A stretch of DNA of 64,000 nucleotides, taken from assembly GCF_009831235.1 (NCBI RefSeq), contig NZ_WUUL01000001.1:248001-312000 (forward strand), written 5' to 3'. Every line of letters starts with the position of its first letter. Positions within the stretch are counted from its first letter, which is position 1. Shown here one piece after another: positions 9,342-18,533 of the stretch. The notes beneath the pieces are model-generated. The model saw only the letters and a program-made list of their open reading frames with translations, ran no database searches and was not told where the DNA came from. Source of the stretch: Shimazuella alba. GTDB lineage: Bacteria; Bacillota; Bacilli; Thermoactinomycetales; Thermoactinomycetaceae. Made by a program: the position numbers and the translations under genes.

Positions 9342-10598
9342 TTATAATGGCAAGCCAATCGGTAAAAAGCGACTGGAATCCCCTGTAATCCGATCCGATA
9401 TCCGGGTAGTGATGGCAGAAGCTTTTCCATCAACTAGGAAACACCCCCATAACAGCCATCCTCTGTAGGAACCCATCATGCTTTCCACTTCGATCTCTTC
9501 TAATGGGACTTTTTCCTGATACATCATAGCTTGATCCCAATATGCTTGTCCATCATCTTGTGATGTAATGGTTCCATCTTTTTCATATAAGGTAATCGCC
9601 CCGCCATTGCGCCCGAATATAGGTTTTCTGACATAGGGCTTCTTTCCTGTAAATACATTTTCTAAATAACTCGGCAACATATAGGTTTCTATGATCTCAT
9701 GTTCATCTGTCGTAAAAAACATATTTTGCTCATGCAGATTCCAGATTAAAGCTTGGATTGCTTTATTTTGACTGATAAATCCACTAGGTGGATTGATGAT
9801 CGCCAGTTTCTTTTGGGCGATCAATTGGAGTAGCTGAGCACCAACGGGAAAACCCGACTTGCTTTTTTCTGATGCTAGTATCTCTAAGGCATGAAACCGG
9901 AATAAGATATCGATGGGATGATCCATGCCTCGGACATAGAGTCCGTCCTGCTGAACCACGAGCTTAGACAGTGGGACAAAGGTAGCGGGTAAACCGGACT
10001 GTTGCAAGAGGTACCTGGTCGTGCCGGAATCTTCTATATGCCAATCCAATGAACTAAAGGTAATATGCTTGGAAGGATACCCTAGCTGCTGGTATCTCTT
10101 TCGTATGTACTGAAAAGAGTCCGTAAGCATCCGGCTTTGGTCATGATTTGGATTTTGCCATCCAAAGTAATCACAAACTTTTTGATTAACATAAAATGCT
10201 TCTACCACTTTCGAAGGAGTATCGCTATTAAATTCCAGCATTTTCAGCCCGTTTGGGGTATGAGCAAAATCAAATCGCCCAAGTAAAGTTGGTGTATGAT
10301 CAGCGACAGACAAACGAAGAGTAGCCCATGTCTCTTGAGGAAACCCCAATTCTTGAAAAAGCTCTTCCGATCCCTTTTGTACAATTCGGATGGTCTTAGC
10401 AAAAATTTCCCCCAATTTTTCTGTAGCCGTCCTGAGGCTAGATACAAATAGCTCCGAAACAGGATAGATCGTGGCTAGTGCAAATTCTTCCTGATCACGT
10501 GCATCTATATCCCAAGTAAAAATCTTTTCTTCCCTTATGGGAGAATAAATTTCTTCTCTTCTTTTAGCATAATCCGTTTGGCGTAGCAGACGAATCAA
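9342..10598 (-). CDS. Glutathionylspermidine synthase-like ATP-grasp ligase
   Basis: The protein matches the GSP-synthase ATP-grasp family (PF03738; E. coli YgiC, B. subtilis YjfC). Visible blocks are GRFDFAHTPNGLKMLEFNSDTP (about 125-147), VRKPIFGRNGGAIT near residue 330, and the C-terminal region with the ATP-grasp metal ligands. Family members join an amine to a carboxylate with ATP; YgiC-type proteins do not make glutathionylspermidine and their product is unknown. The start TTG overlaps the lipoprotein stop (TTGA). The GGAGG is only one base before TTG, so a CTG three codons on is also possible. Coupled to the lipoprotein gene, as ygiB-ygiC. Confidence 0.8.
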   Translation of the reverse strand: MIRLLRQTDYAKRREEIYSPIREEKIFTWDIDARDQEEFALATIYPVSELFVSSLRTATEKLGEIFAKTIRIVQKGSEELFQELGFPQETWATLRLSVADHTPTLLGRFDFAHTPNGLKMLEFNSDTPSKVVEAFYVNQKVCDYFGWQNPNHDQSRMLTDSFQYIRKRYQQLGYPSKHITFSSLDWHIEDSGTTRYLLQQSGLPATFVPLSKLVVQQDGLYVRGMDHPIDILFRFHALEILASEKSKSGFPVGAQLLQLIAQKKLAIINPPSGFISQNKAIQALIWNLHEQNMFFTTDEHEIIETYMLPSYLENVFTGKKPYVRKPIFGRNGGAITLYEKDGTITSQDDGQAYWDQAMMYQEKVPLEEIEVESMMGSYRGWLLWGCFLVDGKASAITTRISDRITGDSSRFLPIGLPL

Positions 10599-10786
10599 CC
10601 TCCAGAACCATCAGAACTATCACCTACTCCACCACTGGAACTGTTAACATCGACATCAACGCTGTCACACGCTACTTCATTTCCTTGAGAATCATAGCAT
10701 TGTTCCTCATCATCACCACAACCAGCTAAAGGTATAGTAGTAAGTACTGCTGCAGCAAATAACCCAACAATTTTTTTTGTTTTCAT
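10595..10786 (-). CDS. Small acidic lipoprotein paired with the ATP-grasp ligase
   Basis: 63 residues: basic N-terminus (MKTKKIVG), hydrophobic core, and lipobox LAGC with the modified Cys at 23, followed by an acidic Ser/Gly-rich tail with two more Cys (EEQCYDSQGNEVAC). AAGGAGGT precedes the ATG at good spacing. It would be anchored outside the membrane. Position and size parallel YgiB (DUF1190) next to YgiC; the tail could be a substrate of the ligase, which is inference. Confidence 0.75.
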   Translation of the reverse strand: MKTKKIVGLFAAAVLTTIPLAGCGDDEEQCYDSQGNEVACDSVDVDVNSSSGGVGDSSDGSGG

Positions 10787-11118
10787 TAAAATTACCTCCT
10801 TTTTGAAAATAATAATAAAAATTAGGAATTATGTATAGGGTTACTTCTCAGATATTTAGATATTGTACGAATTTCAAATAGTTTATTGAATGGAATAAAG
10901 GTATCATTATGGTTGAAGAAGGTGATACCAATAGTTTTAGAGGATTGTATTTTGAGAATTGTTAGGAAAGCACTACTCAATTAAGTTGATTAAAAACTAA
11001 TTCGATTAAAAATACCATTTATTTATTTTTGTAAGGCGCTCTGAGTCTCTGAATTATTTTGTCATGGTTTTATATGCAAAAAATATAATATACTTCAATT
11101 CGAGAAAGAGAGGGAAAG
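10787..11118. other. Divergent intergenic region
   Basis: Lies between the lipoprotein gene (minus) and the lysozyme gene (plus). It should hold both promoters. AAATATAATATA at about 11078 resembles a -10 box. No gene seen. Confidence 0.4.
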
Positions 11119-11808
11119 ATGAAACCTTATATCTACAGCGTGATTGTATTGGTTATTGGGTTGTGTACTTTACACTATTATGGGTACATATGGTACAACT
11201 CTGTTTTTACAGTCGGATATGAAGTAAAAGGTTTGGACATTTCACACCATCAAGGAAAAATTGATTGGAAGAAGGTGAAAGAGGAAGGGAGATTTCGATT
11301 TGTCTATATGAAAGCAACAGAGGGTAAAGATTTTAAAGATAAACGGTTTGTATACAATTGGGAAAAAGCAAAAGAAAATGGGTTTTTGACTGGTGCCTAT
11401 CATTTTTTTTCTATGAAAAGTAGCGGAATTGAACAGGCAAGTCACTTTAAAAAGGTCGTACCTGTTCAATCAAATAGTTTGCCTCCAGTGGTTGATGTAG
11501 AGATCGCTACCTATCATGATAAAAGGAAAGTAAGAGACAGTTTACTATCTATGATGAAAGAATTAGAGGCAACTTATCAAAAGAAGCCGATTTTATATGT
11601 GACATATGATACATATCATGCTTACATAGAAAATTCATTTGAAAGTTATCGAATCTGGATTCGTGACATTTTTAAGTTCCCATCTCTTCCAAAAAAGGAC
11701 TGGGAAATTTGGCAATATCATAATCGTGGACATGTAGATGGAATTAGTACTTATGTCGATATCAATGTCTATCAGCACACACTTTCCGATTTGCAAAACT
11801 TAAAGTAG
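11119..11808 (+). CDS. Membrane-anchored GH25 lysozyme (muramidase)
   Basis: An N-terminal hydrophobic helix (about 5-24) serves as signal anchor. The GH25 barrel follows: GLDISHHQGKIDW (catalytic-site Asp at 40), YMKATEG, GAYHFF (94), and PPVVDVEIA with D126 and E128 as the expected catalytic pair. The C-terminus IWQYHNRGHVDGISTYVDINVY is typical. It cleaves the MurNAc-GlcNAc bond of peptidoglycan, on the outside of the membrane. GAGAGGGAAAG precedes the ATG. Converges with ytaF, 8 bases apart. Confidence 0.88.
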   Translation: MKPYIYSVIVLVIGLCTLHYYGYIWYNSVFTVGYEVKGLDISHHQGKIDWKKVKEEGRFRFVYMKATEGKDFKDKRFVYNWEKAKENGFLTGAYHFFSMKSSGIEQASHFKKVVPVQSNSLPPVVDVEIATYHDKRKVRDSLLSMMKELEATYQKKPILYVTYDTYHAYIENSFESYRIWIRDIFKFPSLPKKDWEIWQYHNRGHVDGISTYVDINVYQHTLSDLQNLK

Positions 11809-11816
11809 ACATTGTT

Positions 11817-12425
11817 CTACATAAATATTTCATACAAACCGATTCCGAGAAGTAAGCTTCCAGCTATGGAACTAGCAAACTTGTTGAGCCAAGAATACGA
11901 CAGTCTCATTCCCATTCGAACACCTATTATCATTGTCCCAAAAGATATGAACCCAACCACAGCTGAAGACCAAAAAGGGGAAACACCCGTTATTCCACCA
12001 CCAATACCTACCCCAAAGCAATTAAGAGAAAGCGCTATTCCTAGTAATACCGATTCTTTAGAAGAGATAACATTATTATTATCTTTATCTGCCTTTTCTG
12101 GATGATCCAATAATTGTTGCAAGTAGTTCCCTTGGTGTTCTTTTTGTTTGCATGTACCTATTCGTTTCCAATCAGCACCTATAGTCCATGCTCCTAAAGT
12201 GAATAGTATAATCCCGCCACCCAGATTAGCTAAGTTAGGATTTATATGATCCCCGATTAAACTTCCTAATGTTACAGATAAATAAGTGATCATCGCCCCA
12301 ATCATGGCGATGATCATATTTGATTTCATTGTTATTTTAGTCGACTGTACTCCGTATGCCACTCCAACACCGAGATTATCCAAATTAGCTGCAACTCCAA
12401 TTAGAATAATCGATAACCACTCCAT
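11817..12425 (-). CDS. ytaF: Sporulation membrane protein YtaF
   Basis: A polytopic protein (about six helices) with the MntP-like fold: two halves each carrying NLDNLGVGVAYG (about residue 13) and LNCFGVGIGGGITG (about 135). The hydrophilic loop with TCKQKEHQGNYLQQLLDHPEKADKD is typical of YtaF. I chose the ATG at 12425 because GGGAGGTG lies 7 bases upstream; the longer frame to 12599 adds 58 residues with no membrane or family character. In Bacillus ytaF is a sporulation gene of unclear transport role. Confidence 0.85.
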   Translation of the reverse strand: MEWLSIILIGVAANLDNLGVGVAYGVQSTKITMKSNMIIAMIGAMITYLSVTLGSLIGDHINPNLANLGGGIILFTLGAWTIGADWKRIGTCKQKEHQGNYLQQLLDHPEKADKDNNNVISSKESVLLGIALSLNCFGVGIGGGITGVSPFWSSAVVGFISFGTMIIGVRMGMRLSYSWLNKFASSIAGSLLLGIGLYEIFM

Positions 12426-12569
12426 ATCCGACACCTCCCAGGTCTCTGGACATTTGTTACAGGATATGCAATGGGTGGCAAATGTTGAAAGAATAATCGA
12501 AAAGAAAGTAGTACAACCCTTTTCTCTTGCATATACATCTACCATTAAACAAAACGGGATGGATGCTAT

Positions 12570-13169
12570 ATGAGAATTTCCTCCACTCGAATCGTTCAAT
12601 ATATAGTTGGATTGTTCATAAAAACATTCGGATTGTCTCTTATCATCCGCTCCAATTTAGGAACGGGTGCTTGGGAGGCATTTTATATTGGTTTAGCAAA
12701 TAAAACGGGTTTCTCTATCGGTTTGTGGGTTTTTATCATTGGCTTTTTTTTGATTTGGATGAATGCATTTTTGTGGAGAAGGAAACCAACTTATTCTTCC
12801 TTTTTTACGATCACGATTGTTGCGCTTTTTATCAACTGGTGGATGGATATGATACAAATCCATTCTTCTGAAATAGGTTTACAGATGAGTCTGTTTTGGA
12901 CTGGATTGATCGTCGCTTCTATGGGGGCTTCCATTTATCTTCTTTCTAACTTTACCCCTACTCCTGTGGATCAATTTATGTTTGCATTATCACACCGGTT
13001 TCGTATATCCATTATGTATGCGAAAACAATAGGTGAGGTTTTCGCTCTACTATTAGCGATATACCTACATGGCTCGATTGGAATTGGTACGATTATTTTT
13101 ACGTTTCTGTTTGGTCCGCTTATCCAATTTTTTATGACAAGAGGACAGCTCATTATCGGTGATAAGTAA
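12570..13169 (+). CDS. YczE/YitT-like integral membrane protein
   Basis: Five or so helices, with the motif SNLGTGAWEAFYIGLANKTGFSIG (about 28-51) and TPTPVDQFMFAL (about 129) seen in the YczE family (COG2364). YczE of B. subtilis sits next to surfactin genes; its molecular role is unknown. Divergent from ytaF, with overlapping upstream regions. The RBS is weak, so the start is not firm. Confidence 0.75.
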   Translation: MRISSTRIVQYIVGLFIKTFGLSLIIRSNLGTGAWEAFYIGLANKTGFSIGLWVFIIGFFLIWMNAFLWRRKPTYSSFFTITIVALFINWWMDMIQIHSSEIGLQMSLFWTGLIVASMGASIYLLSNFTPTPVDQFMFALSHRFRISIMYAKTIGEVFALLLAIYLHGSIGIGTIIFTFLFGPLIQFFMTRGQLIIGDK

Positions 13170-13271
13170 AATGTCTATGTTATTGCGAATTTTAATTATG
13201 TATAATAAAAATGAAAGAAGGTATATTATTTTAATTCTTTTATTAGAATAAATAGGAAAGGATAGAGATAC

Positions 13272-13463
13272 ATGTCTGATCCCAATCCACTAAAAAAGAA
13301 AGGGTCAGGTATAGCAATAGGGATATCATTGGGGCTTTCTTTAGGAGTCGTCTTTGGGTTGACTATTTTTGATAATTTAGCATTAGGCATGGGAATTGGT
13401 GTGGCAATTGGTATTTCGTTTGGAGTTGCATTCGAAAGCTCTAATTCGAAAAAAGATGACTAG
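13272..13463 (+). CDS. Small Gly-rich two-helix membrane protein (63 aa)
   Basis: SGIAIGISLGLSLGVVFGLTIF and LALGMGIGVAIGISFGVAF form two helices rich in GxxxG packing motifs, between a Lys-rich N-terminus and a charged tail. AGGAAAGGA precedes the ATG. Many Firmicutes encode such short glycine-zipper membrane proteins of unknown role. Confidence 0.65.
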   Translation: MSDPNPLKKKGSGIAIGISLGLSLGVVFGLTIFDNLALGMGIGVAIGISFGVAFESSNSKKDD

Positions 13464-13586
13464 AGATATTCATAGATTGGCATGAGGATCAAATTTTGTT
13501 TGAATCCATTACTCATCTGCATGCTTTAGTAAGTGATAATGATACAATAAATTGAAACACATAATTTGAATTTGGAGGAATTACAT

Positions 13587-14123
13587 ATGTTGAAAATAGG
13601 AATTATTTTAGGGAGTACAAGACCTGGAAGAGTAAGCCCGCAAGTGGGGCAATGGGTAAAAGATATCGCAGATAAGCGCGGTGATGCGAGTTATGAAATA
13701 TTGGACATAGCAGATTATGATTTACGTTTCCTTGGAGAAGCAGGGGGGGAAGAACAAGCGAAAAAATGGGCTGAAAAGTTGGATAGTCTTGATGGTTTTG
13801 TATTTGTCACTCCTGAATACAACCATAGTATAACTGGAGCACTAAAAAACGCGCTAGATCTAGCACGTGAAGAATGGAACAACAAAGCAGCTGGTATTGT
13901 TAGTTATGGTTCAACTGGTGGAGCACGGGCAGCTGAACATTTGAGAGGTATCCTAGGTGAATTGCTTGTCGCGGATGTGAAAACTCACCCAACTTTATCT
14001 CTTTTCACTGATTTTGAAAACTTCAGTACATTTAAACCACAAGATTTGCATTTGAACAATATCAATCTCATGTTGGATCAAGTAGTTGCATGGAGCGGAG
14101 CTCTTCAAACGATTCGAAAATAA
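13587..14123 (+). CDS. NADPH-dependent FMN reductase family protein
   Basis: The flavodoxin-like fold shows the flavin phosphate loop GSTRPGRVS (about 8-16) and FVTPEYNHSITGALKNALD (about 77-95), the PF03358 signature. Such enzymes reduce FMN, quinones or azo compounds with NAD(P)H in the cytoplasm. The ATG at 13587 is preferred because TTTGGAGGAA ends 8 bases upstream; the longer frame from 13566 runs through that site. Monocistronic with a perfect terminator. Confidence 0.85.
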   Translation: MLKIGIILGSTRPGRVSPQVGQWVKDIADKRGDASYEILDIADYDLRFLGEAGGEEQAKKWAEKLDSLDGFVFVTPEYNHSITGALKNALDLAREEWNNKAAGIVSYGSTGGARAAEHLRGILGELLVADVKTHPTLSLFTDFENFSTFKPQDLHLNNINLMLDQVVAWSGALQTIRK

Positions 14124-14140
14124 AGGTTATGTAACTTCTG

Positions 14141-14186
14141 AACGAAAAGAAGACAGTATTAATACTGTCTTCTTTTCGTTTTTTAT
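14141..14186. terminator. Bidirectional terminator
   Basis: Two perfect 20-bp arms meet with no loop (AACGAAAAGAAGACAGTATT and its complement), then a T run. Shared by the FMN reductase gene and the convergent LysR gene. Confidence 0.8.
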
Positions 14187-14218
14187 GTCATATATGGGGT
14201 CATGAAAAGGTATGTTTA

Positions 14219-15103
14219 TCACATGATTTCTGTATTTTTACGATAGTAGTGGATAAGAAATTGTAGAAAACGTTTAGCTGCTTTTGAAAGATATCGGTCT
14301 TTTAGCCAAACGATTTGAAATGTACGTGTGCATTTAGGCTGTTCAATAGGCAGTAAGACAACTTTGTCAGTTGCTGCTGCTTTTGGAAGAAAGGCGATGC
14401 CTATCTCTATTTCTACAAAACTACTAATTGCTGATAATTCTTCTACTTCACAGATGGTTTGCAGATTCAGTCCAACATCCCTGCAAAATTTATCTGTTAA
14501 TTGTCGGAAATGATTTCGAGTAGGTAAGCTAATGAAATCTTCATTCGATAGTTCTTGGAGATGAACCTTTGACTGATTCGCCAATGAGTGAGATTTGGGA
14601 ACTCCAAGAAAAATTTCTTCTGTTATAAAGGAATAGCTGTCCATATTTTTGTGGTCTACAGGAAGGGAAGTAATATAAAAATCGATATCTCCATTTTTTA
14701 AAAATGATTGATTTTGTTCGTCGGAATTTGTTTGTTTGATAAATAGGCGATGGTCGGGAAATAACTCTAAGAAAGAACTAACTAATTCTGCATCACATTG
14801 ATGATCAGTAGAAGCTAAAACCACTCTTCCCCTCACCATATCAGCTTGATCAGCAATTTGTCGTTTTCCTTCTTCTAATGCAGAGAGGGCTATCTCAACC
14901 TGTTTGAGAAAAATATGTCCATAATCATTTAACCGAATTTGCCGTTTTTGACGATCAAAGAGAGGTACGCCTAAATCACTCTCTAGCCGAGCAATGGTTT
15001 TACTAAGTGCAGGTTGGGCGATATGTAACTCTTCAGCTGCTTTGGTTAAATGACCGAGTTGCGCGACTTTCCGGAAATATTGCAGTTGTAATAATTCCAT
15101 CAT
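14219..15103 (-). CDS. LysR family transcriptional regulator
   Basis: The N-terminal winged helix-turn-helix (LLQLQYFRKVAQLGHLTKAAEELHIAQPALSKTI, residues 4-38) is typical LysR. The effector domain follows (about 90-290). AAAGGAG lies 4-7 bases before the paired ATGs. It is divergent from the broken MFS transporter gene, which it probably controlled; about 200 bases lie between them. Confidence 0.88.
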   Translation of the reverse strand: MMELLQLQYFRKVAQLGHLTKAAEELHIAQPALSKTIARLESDLGVPLFDRQKRQIRLNDYGHIFLKQVEIALSALEEGKRQIADQADMVRGRVVLASTDHQCDAELVSSFLELFPDHRLFIKQTNSDEQNQSFLKNGDIDFYITSLPVDHKNMDSYSFITEEIFLGVPKSHSLANQSKVHLQELSNEDFISLPTRNHFRQLTDKFCRDVGLNLQTICEVEELSAISSFVEIEIGIAFLPKAAATDKVVLLPIEQPKCTRTFQIVWLKDRYLSKAAKRFLQFLIHYYRKNTEIM

Positions 15104-15311
15104 GAATCTCCTTTATATATATTCTGAGGAATGTTTATATGTCGAATTATATATTTTTATTTATCTATCAACTATTGTAGCATATCAATAACAAAAAGTT
15201 GTCAAAGCGGATATCGAATGAGGAGATGAGAGTAATGTGATAGTTTTCTTCATCGCAAAATGTGTTTCTATATATGACGGAATATTGTGAATGATAGGAG
15301 TGGAACAGAAC

Positions 15312-16315
15312 ATGAAAAATTTAGGCATATATTTATTAGCAATTGGGACTTTTTTAACTGGTACTTCCGAAATGGTAGTAACTGGTATCGTGAACATGAT
15401 TGCAAATGACCTTGAGATAACGATTTCCCTTGCAGGGCAAATGGTCACTGCTTTTTCACTTTCTTTTGCTATAGGTACTCCTATTATCGTGTCCATGACG
15501 TCACGATTAGAGCGAAAAAAGGTATTGCTCAGTTCTCTAGGTGTTTTTCTAATTGGTAATTTGGTTTCGTTTTTTAGTTCTTCATTTGCTATTTTACTTG
15601 GTGCAAGAGTCATTTTAGGTACAAGTGCGGGTGTGTTTATTGTCGTTGCAATGAGTGTAGCAAGTAGATTGGTAGCATCAGATAAGATCGGTAATGCTAT
15701 CAGTACGGTTTCGTTAGGATTTGGTACTTCACTCGTTTTAGGTGTTCCTCTAGGAGCAGTGCTCAGTGAATGGTTAGGATGGAGATACATTTTTGTTTTC
15801 TTAGCTATTCTTAGTTTTTTGATTATGATACCTTTGGCTAGAATAATACCTTCATTAGAAGGAGAAAATGCAATTCCTTTAAGCCTGCAGCTTTCTATCA
15901 TAAAAAATAGAAAGATCCTAAGTGGATTATTCATTTTTTTTTCTTGATTACCGGATATGGAACTTCTTATACGTATTTAACCCCTTTCTTGCAAGAAAGT
16001 ATCCATCTGGACATGTCCACTATTAGTCTAAGTATGCTTATATTTGGAATATTTTCTACAGTAGGAACTCGATTCGGTGGGTATGGAGCAGATAAATGGG
16101 GAGCTTCTAGAACTATATCGTACAGTATATTTTTCCATCGGATTTTAAGGAGAAATCCGATTCCTAGCAAAATAGCAAAACAAAGTGTTATTGAGTATGG
16201 TATCCATTATTGCCTTGGAGCGCTTTTAGCTTTTGGAATGCAGATGATTTGCTTTCTAACTTTTATTTCTTTTAGCTTAATCTTTATGGGGTATCATCAA
16301 AACGCTATTTACTAA
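15312..16315 (+). pseudogene. MFS efflux transporter, frameshifted
   Basis: The first 212 residues are a good MFS half (12-TM drug/H+ antiporter type; FAIGTPIIVSMTSRLERKKVLL loop, GARVILGTSAG motif). The frame breaks in a run of T at about 15935-15943; a second frame continues with ITGYGTSYTYLTPFLQES and GGYGADKWGASRT, then loses family likeness after about 16140. The T run could be a sequencing error or a phase-variable tract, but the second break argues for real decay. The ATG at 15312 is preferred over the frame opening at 15291. Confidence 0.75.
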
Positions 16316-16422
16316 CAGAGTTACTTTCATATTCGGCATTATATTAGTAACTTATATAAGATTAAGATATAATTTTGACGTGAGACTTATGCTACTGATT
16401 TCAATGTCGCTGATTTTACTAT

Positions 16423-16826
16423 GGGATCGAAAATCTGAAAGGATACTCTTTCGGTTACGATTAATTGAAAAACTAAGCTTCACAATACTTTCCGTCTGCA
16501 CACATTGTCACGCAAAAGCCCCATGCGACTTACGGAGTTGACAGTTACTGAGCAAGTTACGAAATCAGCAATCAATTCAGTTGGTAACCCGATTTGAACG
16601 AGATGGACTTGTCAAGTGTCTAGGTACACATTACCACGCATGGCACTGATGTTATTGAATCGCGTCGAGTAGATCACGTGACTCAGCTCTCAAAATTCAT
16701 TGAATGGCTTACTTTGGAGGAAAAAACACAATTACATCCGCATTACCAGCATTGAAACGTTTGATCGAACTAGAAGAAGATTCGTCATCACAAGCTGATC
16801 GTATTTTGTTGTTTATTTTGGAATAA
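16423..16826 (+). pseudogene. MarR family regulator, decayed
   Basis: Broken frames give LRLIEKLSFTILSV, then QQSIQLVTRFERDGLVK (about 16571-16620), then LPALKRLIELEEDSS near the end, in MarR order. Stop codons and shifts break the gene at least three times. It sits just before the epoxide hydrolase gene, so it may once have controlled it. Confidence 0.6.
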
Positions 16827-16893
16827 CAGATAAACCAAATCAGGATAAGTACATTCTTTTTAATAAATTTCAATTGTCTTAGGAGGAACTTTA

Positions 16894-18120
16894 GTGGCAA
16901 CAGCTTCTTTTTCTCTAGAACCTAGTCCAATCTATGTGTCAGATGAGTTACTCTCTGATCTTCAAAATCGCTTAAAGTATACCAGATGGCCGCTTGGTAC
17001 TGGGAATGACGACTGGTTTTATGGCGTTAATAGGAGTTATTTAGAGGAATTAGTGGACTATTGGATGAATCAGTTTGATTGGCGGAAATCCGAAAGTGCA
17101 ATCAATGCCTATGAACACTATAAAGTAAATGTAGATGGTGTTCCTGTGCATTTTATGCGTAAACCAGGAACGGGACCCAATCCCATACCATTGATTTTAT
17201 CGCATGGTTGGCCATGGACATTTTGGCATTGGGCCAAAGTCATTGATCCACTTGCGAACCCAGGTGCATTCAGAGGTAATCCAGCTGAAGCATTTGACGT
17301 AATCGTACCCTCTCTTCCTGGCTACGGATTTTCGTCACCATTATCTCACAGACCGGATATGAATTTTTGGAAAATAGCTGACCTTTGGCATACCCTTATG
17401 ACCGATATTCTTGGCTATGATAAGTATGCGGCTGGAGGATGTGATGTAGGAGCGCTTGTAACGGGGCAATTGGGACACAAATATAGTGACAAACTATATG
17501 CAATCCACATCGGGTCTGCTCTAAAACTGAATTTCTTTAACGGGGATGATGCTTGGAATTTTGCTAGAGGTCGTGTTCTTCCGAACAATATTTCTCAAAA
17601 AATGAAAGAAAAGATTTTGGAGATTGATCGCCGATTTGCATCACATCTGGCCGTACATGTTATTGATCCTAGCACACTTGCCTATGGATTGAGTGATTCT
17701 CCAGTTGGAATGCTTGCATGGATTTTAGAAAGATGGATCAAATGGAGTGATAATAACGGTAACGTTGAGAATGTTTTTTCGAAGGACGACATCCTTACCC
17801 ATGCAACCATCTTTTGGATAAACAATACTATTGAAACCTCCATACGAGTTTATGCGAATAATAATCGCTATCCATGGACACCTACTCATAATCGCTGGCC
17901 TGTTATTGAGGCACCCACTGGCATCACTTTTGTGAGTTATGAAAATCCACCTGGTATCACAACTGAAAATCGTGTACAGAATTTTCTCGACAGTGATCGT
18001 GCTCCTTGGTATAACCATGTCAACATTGCAGTTCACGAACATGGTGGACACTTTATCCCTTGGGAGATTCCAGATAAGTGGGTTGAGGACTTACGACGTA
18101 CTTTTCGTGGACGTCGGTGA
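16894..18120 (+). CDS. Epoxide hydrolase family protein (EHN domain, alpha/beta hydrolase)
   Basis: The N-terminal EHN segment (about 9-115; LQNRLKYTRWP, WFYGVNRSYLEELVDYW) precedes the hydrolase core. HGWP (104-107) forms the oxyanion region. The nucleophile elbow reads GGCDVGALVTG with D184 as the likely nucleophile (the usual form is GGDWG). VHEHGGHFIPWE near the C-terminus holds the catalytic His. Such enzymes add water to epoxides. The start is GTG with AGGAGG 7 bases upstream. It follows the MarR relic. Confidence 0.82.
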   Translation: MATASFSLEPSPIYVSDELLSDLQNRLKYTRWPLGTGNDDWFYGVNRSYLEELVDYWMNQFDWRKSESAINAYEHYKVNVDGVPVHFMRKPGTGPNPIPLILSHGWPWTFWHWAKVIDPLANPGAFRGNPAEAFDVIVPSLPGYGFSSPLSHRPDMNFWKIADLWHTLMTDILGYDKYAAGGCDVGALVTGQLGHKYSDKLYAIHIGSALKLNFFNGDDAWNFARGRVLPNNISQKMKEKILEIDRRFASHLAVHVIDPSTLAYGLSDSPVGMLAWILERWIKWSDNNGNVENVFSKDDILTHATIFWINNTIETSIRVYANNNRYPWTPTHNRWPVIEAPTGITFVSYENPPGITTENRVQNFLDSDRAPWYNHVNIAVHEHGGHFIPWEIPDKWVEDLRRTFRGRR

Positions 18121-18423
18121 GTTCTAGGGACAGTTTTTATTCTGATCCACAATACCATTAGTGGAAAAGGAACGCGTATGAGACAGAAATCATCGAAAGT
18201 TTTAATCTATTGAATATGCTTTGGGTCAAAAACTAAAATTCGGCGTATTCTAAGGATGAATTACCTTCATTTTTACTTATTTGATTTTTATTTCTGAGCT
18301 GACCTCGTCAATGAGCTTTTGATGGTCGTACCTCAATTGGCTGTATGTGAAGATTAAGTTGCTTATCATCCAGTTTTTTATTAAGAAGACTAGTAGAATT
18401 GACAAGTAACTATTAGAATAGGG
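18121..18423. other. Gene-free stretch
   Basis: No protein-like frame on either strand. It ends at the terminator at 18424. Confidence 0.45.
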
Positions 18424-18450
18424 AAGACTCTTGAAAAGAGAGTCTTTTTT
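18424..18450 (+). terminator. Rho-independent terminator
   Basis: AAGACTCT and AGAGTCTT pair around a short loop, then six T. It insulates fabH from upstream transcription. Confidence 0.7.
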
Positions 18451-18533
18451 ATATTTATTTATTTTATAGAGGAATACATTTATTATATTAAATAACGAAT
18501 ATTAAGAATTAGTTTATGGGAGGATTCATTTTC

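Noticed and set aside
11817-12599. Long version of YtaF with 58 extra N-terminal residues
   Set aside because: The extra part has no family likeness, while the ATG at 12425 has a strong RBS.
15185-15934. Minus-strand frame of 249 aa
   Set aside because: It is antisense to the MFS gene, whose sense frame has clear family motifs.
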